Shown here piece by piece: positions 26,162 to 32,499 of a DNA stretch of 32,499 nt; position 1 is the stretch's first letter, and each line of letters begins with the position of its first letter. The notes under the pieces are model-generated. The model did not search any database. It saw only the letters and a program-made list of their open reading frames with translations, and had not been told where the DNA came from. Origin of the DNA: Halomonas heilongjiangensis (GTDB lineage: Bacteria > Pseudomonadota > Gammaproteobacteria > Pseudomonadales > Halomonadaceae); NCBI RefSeq assembly GCF_002879645.1, contig NZ_PNRE01000091.1:1-32499 (forward strand), read 5' to 3'. A program made the translations under genes and the position numbers.

Positions 26162-26800
26162 TCAGGGCATACGCTCCTTGATCACTCGCGTCATCCGGCT
26201 GAGTTTCTCCTCCAGCAAGGCCGGCTGATCGCACATGGCAGGCAGCGCCTGCTGGCGCCTCTCGAAGGTGCGCTCCTCCCAGAACAGCGTCTCGGAGAGC
26301 CGTTCGACCTCGGCCTCGTTCGACTGCTCGTCGTCGCGGAGCGCTTCCAGTTCGTCGACCATCGCCGAGATGTCATCGAGTCGCGCCACCTGGGCGCGGG
26401 AGGCACGGCGGATACTGTCGATCGCCCGTCGCCGTTCGCGGTCGGTGAGCTCGAAGAGGCCGGCGAACAGCAATGTCAGCCGCTCCTCGGCCTCGCCACC
26501 GTCCACCGAGGCGACGAAGTCACGGACTCGCTCCAGGGCCTCGCCTTCGGGTGTCGAGCGGGCGGTAGCGAAACGCACCACACGGCCGACCTCCTCGTCG
26601 TCCCACCAGTCCTGCTGCAGCTCGTCCAGCGACGGGCCGGTCCAGATGGTGCCCCAGGCCAGTTCGGGAATCAGCCGCTGCACACAGGGCCAGTCGGGCG
26701 GTCCCGCCGCGGCGCGCTGGGCCTCGACCCGGGCCACGCCGCCCAGCGCCAGGGCCGCGCCCAGCCCGAGCATCACCAGGCTCGTGCGCAGGGCGTTCAT
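26162..26800 (-). CDS. secreted protein of unknown function in the quinoprotein operon
   Basis: A 212-residue protein with signal peptide about 1-27 (VARVEA/QRAA). The mature N-terminus has DWPCVQRLIPELAWGTIW (36-53) and PSLDELQQDWWDDEEV, with a cluster of Trp and acidic residues. The rest (about 70-210) is helical and strongly charged, like a coiled coil. Two cysteines (C39 and one near 196 in PAMCDQP) could form a disulfide holding the ends together. GGGAGGTG precedes the ATG, and the start overlaps the previous stop by 4 bp (ATGA). I recognise no named domain. Its position between two binding proteins suggests an accessory of the same system. Confidence 0.78.
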   Translation of the reverse strand: MNALRTSLVMLGLGAALALGGVARVEAQRAAAGPPDWPCVQRLIPELAWGTIWTGPSLDELQQDWWDDEEVGRVVRFATARSTPEGEALERVRDFVASVDGGEAEERLTLLFAGLFELTDRERRRAIDSIRRASRAQVARLDDISAMVDELEALRDDEQSNEAEVERLSETLFWEERTFERRQQALPAMCDQPALLEEKLSRMTRVIKERMP

Positions 26801-27648
26801 GATGCACCTCCCGTCTCCGCCGGCGCTGGAGTGAGCAACTGGCCGCGTCGATCGAGCAGTGGCACGCCATACTCCACGAGGATCGCGTGGATCTCGTCCT
26901 GGCGGCGGTCGATGAAGTCGTTGATCCAGTCCTTCCAGTGGGGCTCCCCCCGGCGAATGCCCATGGTGATACGGTAGTCCAGCCGGGCACCGGAGGTGTC
27001 ATCGACGAGCGGAATGACCCGGAGCGGAGGATCCTGGCGTGCCGCGTAGTAGCCGGCCAGCGGCCCCCACAGCACGGCGCCCTCGGTATCGCCGGCCACC
27101 ACGTCCTCGATGGCGTCGCGTACCGGGGCACGCACCCGGGTGTCGACCATCAGCGGGTAGCTCTTGACGGTGGCACCGGCCCGGCGCAGCGCGACCAGCG
27201 GCGGCGTTTCCGTGACCACGCCGATGCGCCGGTCGCGCAGTACCGGATCGGCGAGGCTGGTGGCTTCGAGGTCGGACTCCGCGGGTACCACCAGGGAGTA
27301 GACCGAGCGGTAGACCTCGTTGGTGTTCTGCACGAACCCGTAGCCGGCCACGGTGCCGATCATCACGTCGCAGACGCGCAGTTCCAGGGTATTGCGCACG
27401 AAGCCCATGACCTGGGGTGCCCAGACGTAGACGAGCGGCACCCCCAGCTCCTCGGCCATCAGCTCGGCGATACGGTTCTCGAACCCTTCGCCGGCCTCGT
27501 TGCTGAAGGGAAGGTTGTTGCCGTCGGCACAGACCCGTAGCGCCTCGCGGTCCTGGCGTTCCGGTGGCTCGGCAAGCGTCATGCCACTTCCGCCCCCCAG
27601 GACCAGGGCGACCAGCAGCGGCAGTAGCCGGGTGACTCCTCTTCTCAT
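26797..27648 (-). CDS. quinoprotein dehydrogenase-associated solute-binding protein (MxaJ/XoxJ-like)
   Basis: A 283-residue periplasmic protein with a signal peptide (about 1-26, GMTLA/EPP). The mature part is a type II binding fold with the family start ALRVCADGNNLPFSNEAGEG (36-55) and FENRIAELMAEELGVPLVY, then YVWAPQVMGFVRNTL and CDVMIGTVAGYGF. This is the subfamily found beside methanol and ethanol quinoprotein dehydrogenases (MxaJ, XoxJ, PedG types). XoxJ has been proposed to help activate the lanthanide enzyme. I chose ATG 27648 because GGAGGA stands just upstream; the longer frame to 27711 would place residues before a normal signal peptide. The operon position is third, after the cytochrome. 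Confidence 0.87.
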   Translation of the reverse strand: MRRGVTRLLPLLVALVLGGGSGMTLAEPPERQDREALRVCADGNNLPFSNEAGEGFENRIAELMAEELGVPLVYVWAPQVMGFVRNTLELRVCDVMIGTVAGYGFVQNTNEVYRSVYSLVVPAESDLEATSLADPVLRDRRIGVVTETPPLVALRRAGATVKSYPLMVDTRVRAPVRDAIEDVVAGDTEGAVLWGPLAGYYAARQDPPLRVIPLVDDTSGARLDYRITMGIRRGEPHWKDWINDFIDRRQDEIHAILVEYGVPLLDRRGQLLTPAPAETGGAS

Positions 27649-27688
27649 GCGTCCTCCGATACCGGGAAGCGAAGACACGCCAGCGCGA

Positions 27689-28240
27689 CTAGTCGTCGGC
27701 CTGCTTGTCACGGGCGGTGTCGTCGGACTCGACCTCCTCCTCTAGGGCCTCGGCTTCCTCCCGCAACGCTTCGGCCTCTTCCTCCATCGACTCGATGACC
27801 TTCGGGCGGCCACGTCCCAGGCCCCCTTCGCCGCGTGCACGCATATAGCTGAAGATGTTCTCCATATTGGCCAGCACGAAGGGGTCGTCGGCGAAGGAGG
27901 GCATCACCTGGCCCGGCTGGACTTCACGGCCGGCGGCGATGGTACCGGCGAAATCGGCCCAGCCGCGACGCTCGGCGGCCCGGATCAGGCTGGGGGCGAA
28001 GGAGGACCCCAGGCCATCCGGTCCATGACAGGCCATGCAGACCCGGGTGTAGGCGATATAGCCCTCGTAGGTATTGGGATCGACCCTGCCGTCCTCGACG
28101 ACGAAGGCTCCCGGTGCTTCCCCGGTGACACGGTGCTCGTCGGCCACGCTCGGTGAGATGAAGCCGGCCAGGGGCAATCCCAGGCCAAGCACGGCCGTCA
28201 GGATGAGGGTCCGGCCCGAAGCTCCGTTGAATACCGTCAT
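27689..28240 (-). CDS. cytochrome c-550, PedF-like, with acidic tail
   Basis: A 183-residue secreted cytochrome, the probable electron acceptor of the alcohol dehydrogenase. The signal peptide is about 1-33 (SVA/DEH). The haem motif is CMACH (68-72) and axial Met113 lies in QPGQVMPSF. The region VDPNTYEGYIAYTRVCMACHG is typical of the PedF type of cytochrome c-550. Unusually, residues 150-183 form an extremely acidic tail with the heptad EEAEALx repeated (154-160 and 161-167). I chose ATG 28240 because GAAGGAAG lies 7 nt before it and it gives a proper signal peptide; a frame from 28282 is longer. It follows the dehydrogenase by 125 bp containing two hairpins. Confidence 0.88.
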   Translation of the reverse strand: MTVFNGASGRTLILTAVLGLGLPLAGFISPSVADEHRVTGEAPGAFVVEDGRVDPNTYEGYIAYTRVCMACHGPDGLGSSFAPSLIRAAERRGWADFAGTIAAGREVQPGQVMPSFADDPFVLANMENIFSYMRARGEGGLGRGRPKVIESMEEEAEALREEAEALEEEVESDDTARDKQADD

Positions 28241-28265
28241 GCAGCGCTTCCTTCTCGGTACGACC

Positions 28266-28298
28266 GGGGCCGCCCGGCACATCCTGGCCGGCGGCCCC
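28266..28298 (-). promoter_or_regulatory. second intercistronic hairpin between the dehydrogenase and cytochrome c-550
   Basis: On the minus strand, GGGGCCGCC pairs with GGCGGCCCC over 9 bp, and a further GGC/GCC pair extends it with one bulged G. It lies 25 bp before the cytochrome start. No U-run follows, so it is more likely an RNA stability or pausing element than a terminator. Confidence 0.6.
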
Positions 28299-28315
28299 TG
28301 GGTAGGGATGGGAGA

Positions 28316-28347
28316 GGCGGGTCACGGTCCGTCGGCCGTGACCCGCC
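28316..28347 (-). promoter_or_regulatory. first intercistronic hairpin after the alcohol dehydrogenase
   Basis: A perfect 12-bp stem (GGCGGGTCACGG with its complement) and an 8-nt loop begin 18 nt after the dehydrogenase stop. The stem is very stable but is followed by TCTCCC rather than a U-run. It probably protects the upstream message or causes partial termination, so that dehydrogenase exceeds the downstream products. Confidence 0.65.
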
Positions 28348-28365
28348 TGCAGGGCGTGATGGCAC

Positions 28366-30189
28366 TCAATCCGGCAGCGCGAAGACCGTCAGCACCCCGC
28401 CGAGCTTGGTGTAGTCACCCAGGGCGGCGAAGGCGCTCACCGCCCCCAGGCCCTCCTCGGGCTCCTCGAGGCCTGCCGCCAGGCCGATGCCGGCCCAGCC
28501 GCCGACCCCGGAGAGCACGGCCACGTGCTGCTTGCCTTCGTACATGAAGGTGTTGACGTTGCCGATGATCCCGGAGGGCGTCTTGAAGCGCCACAGCTCC
28601 TCGCCGGTCTCGATGTCCACGGCCTTCACATGGCCCTCGAGGGTGCCGTAGAAGGCCAGGTCACCGGCCGTGGCCAGGGCGCCGCTCCACACCGCGAAGC
28701 GCTCGTCGACTTCCCAGATGGTCTCGCCGGCCACCGGGTCCCAGGCGATGAAGCTGCCCATGCGGCCTTCCATGCCGCCGTTCTCCATCGGTGACGGCAT
28801 CATGGTCAGGGTGGCGCCCACGTAGGGCTGCCCGGCGACATACTCGGCCTCGAAGGGCTCGTAGTTCATGCAGATCCGGTTGATGCCGGCATAGATCAGG
28901 CCGGTCTTCGGCGAGTAGGCACTCGGCTGCATGTTCTTGGCGCCCATGGCAGTGGGGCAGATGTCGGTGGTGTTGACGCCGACGCCCTGGCGGTAGGTGC
29001 TGAACTCCTCGTTGACGTTGGGCCGGCCGGTTTCCATGTCGTAGTCGTCCGCCCAGTTGGTTTCCGGGGCAAACTTCTCGGCCACCAGCAGCTCGCCGTT
29101 CTCGCGGTCGAGCAGGAAGCCGAAACCGGTGCGGTCGATGATCGCCAGGCCCTTGCGCTGCTCGCCGTTCATCTCGACGTCGATGAGCTGGTTCTCGTTG
29201 ACGCCGTCGTAGTCCCACTCGTCGAAGGGCACCTTCTGGTAGACCCACTTGACCGACCCGTCGTTGGGATCCCGGGCGAAGACGGTGATCGCCCACTTGT
29301 TGTCGGCGGGCTCGCCGTCCTTGGTGCGTTGCTCCGGGTTCCAGGTCCCCGGGTTGCCGGTGCCGTAGTAGATCAGGTCGAGGTCCGGGTCGTAGGTGAT
29401 CCAGCCCCAGGGGGCCCCACCGCCGCGCTCCCATTCGCCTTCGGGCCAGGTGGAAACGCCCAGGTCGGATTCACCGATCGGCTCGCCCAGCATGGTGGTG
29501 GTTTCCGGGTCGATCAGTACCTCGTCGTCCGGACCGGTCGAATAGCCTCGCCAGACCTGCTCGCCGGTCTCGACGTCATAGGCGGTCATGTGGCCACGGA
29601 TGCCGTATTCGCCGCCGCTGATGCCGACGATGACCTTGTCATGCACCACCAGCGGCGACATGGTGTTGGTCTCGCCGACGGTGTGGTCGCCGTTGCTGAC
29701 ATCCCACAGCAGCTCGCCGGTCTCGGCGTCCAGGGCGATCAGGGTGTTGTCGGCCTGGCCGAGGAACAGGCGGCCATCGGCATAGGCCAAGCCGCGGTTG
29801 ACGGTGTCGCAGCACATCACCGGGATGACGCGGGAGTCCTGATCGGGTTCGTAGCTCCACACCACCCGGCCCTCGTCCTCCAGGTCGAGGGCGAATACCT
29901 TGTTGGGGAAGGGAGTATGGATATAGAGGCGACCATCGCCCACATAGAGGGGACCACCCTCGTGGCCGCGCAGGACGCCGGTGGAGAATTGCCAGAGCGA
30001 TCGCAACTCACCCACGTTGTCGCGATTGATCTGGTCCAGTTCGCTGTAACGGTTGCCCTGATAGTTGCCCAGTTGCGTGGCCCAGTATTCAGGGTTCTGT
30101 TGCAGCTCGAGTTGATTCTGGTTGGCATGAGCCAAGGATGCGGCCATCAACCCGGCGGCCGTCATCGCAAAACCGATCTCCCGAAGCAT
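28366..30189 (-). CDS. PQQ-dependent alcohol dehydrogenase, predicted lanthanide type
   Basis: A 607-residue periplasmic quinoprotein of the methanol/ethanol dehydrogenase family, with signal peptide 1-22 (SLAHA/NQNQ). It has eight W-motif propeller blades, for example [12 protein letters not shown] at 153-164. The vicinal disulfide pair is C126-C127. The metal ligands are Glu194 in GGEYGIRGH and Asn279 in GTGNPGTWN. The catalytic base is Asp326 in [10 protein letters not shown]. Asp328, two residues later, is the extra aspartate found in lanthanide enzymes (XoxF, ExaF, PedH); calcium enzymes such as MxaF have Ala there. There is no haem domain, so electrons leave through cytochrome c-550, encoded next. 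It oxidises alcohols to aldehydes. GGAGAGA precedes ATG 30189. Confidence 0.93.
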   Translation of the reverse strand: MLREIGFAMTAAGLMAASLAHANQNQLELQQNPEYWATQLGNYQGNRYSELDQINRDNVGELRSLWQFSTGVLRGHEGGPLYVGDGRLYIHTPFPNKVFALDLEDEGRVVWSYEPDQDSRVIPVMCCDTVNRGLAYADGRLFLGQADNTLIALDAETGELLWDVSNGDHTVGETNTMSPLVVHDKVIVGISGGEYGIRGHMTAYDVETGEQVWRGYSTGPDDEVLIDPETTTMLGEPIGESDLGVSTWPEGEWERGGGAPWGWITYDPDLDLIYYGTGNPGTWNPEQRTKDGEPADNKWAITVFARDPNDGSVKWVYQKVPFDEWDYDGVNENQLIDVEMNGEQRKGLAIIDRTGFGFLLDRENGELLVAEKFAPETNWADDYDMETGRPNVNEEFSTYRQGVGVNTTDICPTAMGAKNMQPSAYSPKTGLIYAGINRICMNYEPFEAEYVAGQPYVGATLTMMPSPMENGGMEGRMGSFIAWDPVAGETIWEVDERFAVWSGALATAGDLAFYGTLEGHVKAVDIETGEELWRFKTPSGIIGNVNTFMYEGKQHVAVLSGVGGWAGIGLAAGLEEPEEGLGAVSAFAALGDYTKLGGVLTVFALPD

Positions 30190-30216
30190 GGCGTTCTCTC
30201 CGTCGCACTGAAAGGA

Positions 30217-30235
30217 GTGCCGTGGGGCACGGCAC
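30217..30235 (-). promoter_or_regulatory. hairpin in the dehydrogenase leader
   Basis: A perfect 7-bp inverted repeat (GTGCCGT / ACGGCAC) with a 5-nt loop, about 28 bp before the dehydrogenase ATG and just upstream of its ribosome site. It could stabilise the 5' end of the message. Confidence 0.45.
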
Positions 30236-30329
30236 GTCCCGTTTTGGTTGTTATCCGGTTTCAGGCAGTGACAATGGAAGGTCTAGCACAACTTTCGGGG
30301 GCTACAGCGTGGCCGGGGAGAATTCGACA

Positions 30330-30358
30330 TGCGCATATGGTCAAAAGACTTTTGCGCA
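30330..30358. promoter_or_regulatory. nested dyad, candidate regulator site
   Basis: Two copies of the palindrome TGCGCA (30330-30335 and 30353-30358) flank the dyad CAAAAG-A-CTTTTG (30342-30354). It lies centrally between the divergent genes, where a response regulator of the AgmR/ExaE/PedR kind would be expected to act. The regulator is not in the window. Confidence 0.4.
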
Positions 30359-30541
30359 CGAGCAATAATATCGCCAGATCCCTGCCAGAATGGCACCCCG
30401 GCATGCCTGGATGGGCTCCGATAGCGCCAGAGCACACCGCTTGCGGCCCGGCTTTAGACTTTCGTAGCAAGGTAGATCCCGTGGCGCGTGCTTAACTGTT
30501 AGTGCACGTCAGTCATCCACCCGCATCGTGGAGGTAACCCC

Positions 30542-30613
30542 ATGTGGACCAAACCCGCCTATACCGATCTGCGTCTAGGCTTCGAGGTGACCCTGTACAT
30601 TTCCAACCGTTGA
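30542..30613 (+). CDS. pqqA: PQQ precursor peptide PqqA
   Basis: A 23-residue peptide starting [17 protein letters not shown] and ending ISNR. It has the conserved Glu15 and Tyr19 in E-V-T-L-Y, the two side chains that PqqE cross-links and that become the PQQ backbone. The length and sequence agree with PqqA of Pseudomonas and relatives. A strong GGAGG (30530-30534) precedes the ATG by 7 nt. It is the first gene of the pqq operon, and a hairpin terminator follows before pqqB. The peptide works as a substrate, bound by the chaperone PqqD, and is needed in quantity. Confidence 0.97.
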   Translation: MWTKPAYTDLRLGFEVTLYISNR

Positions 30614-30642
30614 CATCACCAGTGACGACGCAGTACCTGACG

Positions 30643-30681
30643 GGCTGACGTTCCCTATTCGGAGCGTCAGCCTTTCGTTTT
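30643..30681 (+). terminator. Rho-independent terminator or attenuator between pqqA and pqqB
   Basis: A 12-bp stem with a single G-U pair (30643-30654 with 30661-30672), a 6-nt loop, and then TTTCGTTTT. This is a convincing intrinsic terminator 29 nt after the pqqA stop. Because no new promoter is evident before pqqB, partial read-through is likely, giving much more pqqA than pqqBC message. Confidence 0.85.
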
Positions 30682-30702
30682 CTGGTCGACCGGGAGAGAC
30701 GC

Positions 30703-31632
30703 ATGCACGTACTGGTGCTCGGCGCCGCCGCCGGGGGCGGTTTTCCCCAGTGGAACTGCAACTGCCGGCTATGCCGCGGCGTTCGACAGGGCACCATCGA
30801 AGCCTCGCCACGCACCCAGTCGTCGATCGCCATCAGCAGCGATGGCGATCGCTGGTTGCTGTGCAACGCCTCGCCGGACATTCGTACTCAACTCGCCGCC
30901 AACCCCGAGCTGCACCCCCGGCGGGTGCCGCGGGACAGCGGCATCGGCGGCGTGCTGCTGGTGGACGGCCAGATCGACCATGCCACCGGCCTGCTGTCGC
31001 TGCGCGAGGGCTGCCCCTTCGATGTCTGGTGCACCCCCAATGTGCATCGGGACCTGAGCAGCGGTTTTCCCCTGTTTCGCATGCTCGAGCACTGGCAGGG
31101 CGGGCCGACCTGGCACCCCATTCCGATCGATGACGACCACCGGGAGGCCAGCTTCGAGGTGCCCGCCTGCCCCGGGCTGACCTTCACCGCCGTGGCATTG
31201 ACCAGCAACGCCCCGCCCTACTCGCCCCGCCGCGGCGCACCGACCCCTGGCGACAATATCGGCCTGCTGATCGAGGATCGACGCCGCGGCACGCGCCTCT
31301 TCTATGCACCGGGGCTGGGCGAGCTCGACGACCGGGTGCGTGGCTTCCTGTCCCGGGCCGACTGCGTGCTGGTCGACGGCACCCTGTGGCACGACGACGA
31401 GCTGATTCGCGCCGGCGTCGGCCGGGCCACCGGCCGCGACATGGGCCATCTGGCGCTGTCCGGCGAGCGAGGCCTGCTGACCGAGCTGGCCGGCCTGCCG
31501 GCGACCACCCGGCGGGTGCTGATCCATATCAACAACACCAACCCGATCCTCGACGAGCACTCGGCAGAGCGTGCCAGCCTGACCGAGGCCGGGGTCGAGG
31601 TGTCCTTCGACGGCATGCGCCTGGAAGTGTGA
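30703..31632 (+). CDS. pqqB: PQQ biosynthesis protein PqqB
   Basis: A 309-residue cytoplasmic protein of the metallo-beta-lactamase fold, the usual PqqB length. It begins [20 protein letters not shown]. The CxCxxC cluster C19, C21, C24 is the structural zinc site, and [15 protein letters not shown] (89-103) carries the active-site Asp92-His93. The C-terminal [13 protein letters not shown] also matches. PqqB hydroxylates the tyrosine ring of the glutamate-tyrosine intermediate during PQQ formation. GGGAGAG lies 4 nt before the ATG. It stands 93 bp upstream of pqqC in the same operon. Confidence 0.96.
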   Translation: MHVLVLGAAAGGGFPQWNCNCRLCRGVRQGTIEASPRTQSSIAISSDGDRWLLCNASPDIRTQLAANPELHPRRVPRDSGIGGVLLVDGQIDHATGLLSLREGCPFDVWCTPNVHRDLSSGFPLFRMLEHWQGGPTWHPIPIDDDHREASFEVPACPGLTFTAVALTSNAPPYSPRRGAPTPGDNIGLLIEDRRRGTRLFYAPGLGELDDRVRGFLSRADCVLVDGTLWHDDELIRAGVGRATGRDMGHLALSGERGLLTELAGLPATTRRVLIHINNTNPILDEHSAERASLTEAGVEVSFDGMRLEV

Positions 31633-31725
31633 ACGCGTGGGAACGACCGTCGTCTCACCCCTAGGGGAGCGGTCTCCGCTGGCCGGCTGGATAACGTCAA
31701 GGACCATATAAAGGAGGAGCCCCGC

Positions 31726-32499
31726 ATGGTACGTATCGCGTCACCGCCGGCGAGTTCGCAGGGCGAGGCCATGAGCCCCGGGGCCTTCCGCGAGACCCTG
31801 ATGGCCAAGGGCGCCTACTACCATGTCCACCACCCCTACCAGGTCGACATGGCCGCGGGGCGCGCCACGCCCGAGCAGATCCGTGGCTGGGTGGCCAACC
31901 GCTTCTACTACCAGGTGATGATTCCGCAGAAGGACGCCGCGCTGCTGGCCAACTGCCCCGACGCCGCCACCCGCCGACGCTGGATCCAGCGGCTGCTCGA
32001 CCACGACGGCAACGGCGACGACGCCGGCGGCATCGAGGCCTGGCTGGCGCTGGGCGAGGCGGTGGGCCTGACTCGCGACGAGCTGTGGTCCCAGGCGCAC
32101 GTGCTGCCGGGGGTGCGCTTTGCGGTGGACGCCTACGTCAACTTCGTGCGCGGTGCCAGTTGGCAGGAGGGGGCGATCTCCTCGTTGACCGAGCTGTTCG
32201 CCCCGAAGGCCCACCAGAGCCGGCTCGACACCTGGCCGATCCACTATCCATGGATCGACGAGACCGGCTACGGCTACTTCCGCAAGCGGCTCAAGGAGGC
32301 GCGTCGCGACGTCGAGCACGGCCTGGAGGTGGCGCTGGCGGTGTGCACCACGGTCGAGACCCAGCGGCGGGCGCTGGAGATCCTGCAGTTCAAGCTCGAC
32401 GTGCTGTGGTCGATGCTCGACGCCATGACGCTGGCCTACCAGCTCGGCCGGCCGCCCTACCACAGCGTCACCGACCGGCGCGTCCATCATCGGGGGCTG
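31726..32499 (+). CDS. pqqC: PQQ synthase PqqC, right end cut
   Basis: 258 codons from ATG 31726 to the window edge without a stop. PqqC carries out the last step, the eight-electron oxidation and ring closure giving PQQ, using oxygen without a metal. Seen active-site elements are YYHVHHPY (31-38), the [13 protein letters not shown] segment (83-95; equivalents of Arg80 and His84 in the Klebsiella enzyme), APKAHQSRL (His163), GYGYFRKRL (Tyr184, Arg187 region) and LQFKLDVLW (Lys223). Most PqqC proteins are about 250 residues, so little is missing unless a PqqD domain is fused. AAGGAGGA at 31711-31718 is a strong ribosome site. Confidence 0.95.
   Translation, partial: MVRIASPPASSQGEAMSPGAFRETLMAKGAYYHVHHPYQVDMAAGRATPEQIRGWVANRFYYQVMIPQKDAALLANCPDAATRRRWIQRLLDHDGNGDDAGGIEAWLALGEAVGLTRDELWSQAHVLPGVRFAVDAYVNFVRGASWQEGAISSLTELFAPKAHQSRLDTWPIHYPWIDETGYGYFRKRLKEARRDVEHGLEVALAVCTTVETQRRALEILQFKLDVLWSMLDAMTLAYQLGRPPYHSVTDRRVHHRGL

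Larger units (their letters stand above)
30190..30541. promoter_or_regulatory. divergent control region between the alcohol dehydrogenase and pqqA
   Basis: A 352-bp region without a convincing gene on either strand, visibly richer in A+T than its surroundings. It must hold the promoters for the dehydrogenase operon (leftward) and pqqA (rightward). I could not assign a clear -35/-10 pair for either. It contains a leader hairpin near the dehydrogenase, a cluster of dyads near 30330-30358, a GGCATGCC palindrome near 30410, and GGAGG at 30530-30534 as pqqA ribosome site. No regulator gene lies in the window. Confidence 0.75.

Noticed and set aside
29329..30495. 388-codon plus-strand frame reaching into the dehydrogenase promoter region
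   Set aside because: Mostly antisense to the quinoprotein gene; no ribosome site or motif, so the promoter spacer is kept as non-coding.
31640..31725. Possible terminator around CCCCTAGGGG between pqqB and pqqC
   Set aside because: Only a short palindrome without a stable stem or U-run; insufficient for a call.
1..32499. tRNA, rRNA, CRISPR arrays, insertion sequences, attachment sites
   Set aside because: Scanned by eye on both strands; no cloverleaf, repeated spacers, transposase motifs or terminal repeats seen.

Overview
The window is GC-rich, densely coded bacterial chromosome from a gammaproteobacterium. The gene set (PQQ-alcohol dehydrogenase module, YihY, TelA, LLM oxidoreductase, UMF1-type MFS) would suit Halomonadaceae such as Halomonas in the broad sense, but that assignment is an inference from gene content. 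I see no insertion sequences, phage genes, tRNA, rRNA or CRISPR.

Left part (1-9948): a DNA helicase with an N-terminal RecB-type nuclease domain, cut by the window edge, overlaps a VRR-NUC nuclease. Next come a tight operon of a membrane-anchored retropepsin-like protease, a YihY/BrkB membrane protein and a nitronate-monooxygenase-like flavoenzyme; a translationally coupled membrane protein and zinc metallopeptidase; a UMF1-type MFS transporter; and, divergent from it, a secreted PQQ-dependent aldose dehydrogenase.

Middle part (9960-20852): a three-gene operon (ATP-grasp ligase, CocE/NonD hydrolase, VOC protein) diverges from a coupled pair made of a periplasmic solute-binding protein and a GGEEF diguanylate cyclase. 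Then come an extensin-family protein with an overlooked 58-residue membrane protein upstream, a small coiled-coil protein, a TelA-family protein paired with a membrane-anchored coiled-coil protein (an XpaC/TelA-like arrangement), and an LLM-class flavin monooxygenase.

Right part (20956-32499): the most distinctive region is a PQQ-dependent alcohol oxidation island. Divergently from a 352-bp control region, one arm reads pqqA, pqqB, pqqC (cofactor synthesis; pqqC runs into the right edge). The other arm reads the quinoprotein alcohol dehydrogenase, a PedF-like cytochrome c-550, a MxaJ/XoxJ-like binding protein, an unknown secreted protein, a second (type I) binding protein, a beta-propeller protein, an ABC ATPase and an ABC-2 permease. 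The last four genes overlap end to end. A membrane protein, a four-cysteine secreted protein and a second cytochrome c converge on this arm.

The alcohol dehydrogenase carries the extra aspartate two residues after the catalytic aspartate that marks lanthanide-dependent quinoproteins. Its ABC module resembles PedA1A2BC, which Pseudomonas putida needs for lanthanide-dependent growth. The island is therefore best read as a candidate lanthanide-dependent alcohol oxidation and metal-handling system. RNA hairpins after pqqA and after the dehydrogenase gene probably set the large differences in product amounts such a pathway needs.
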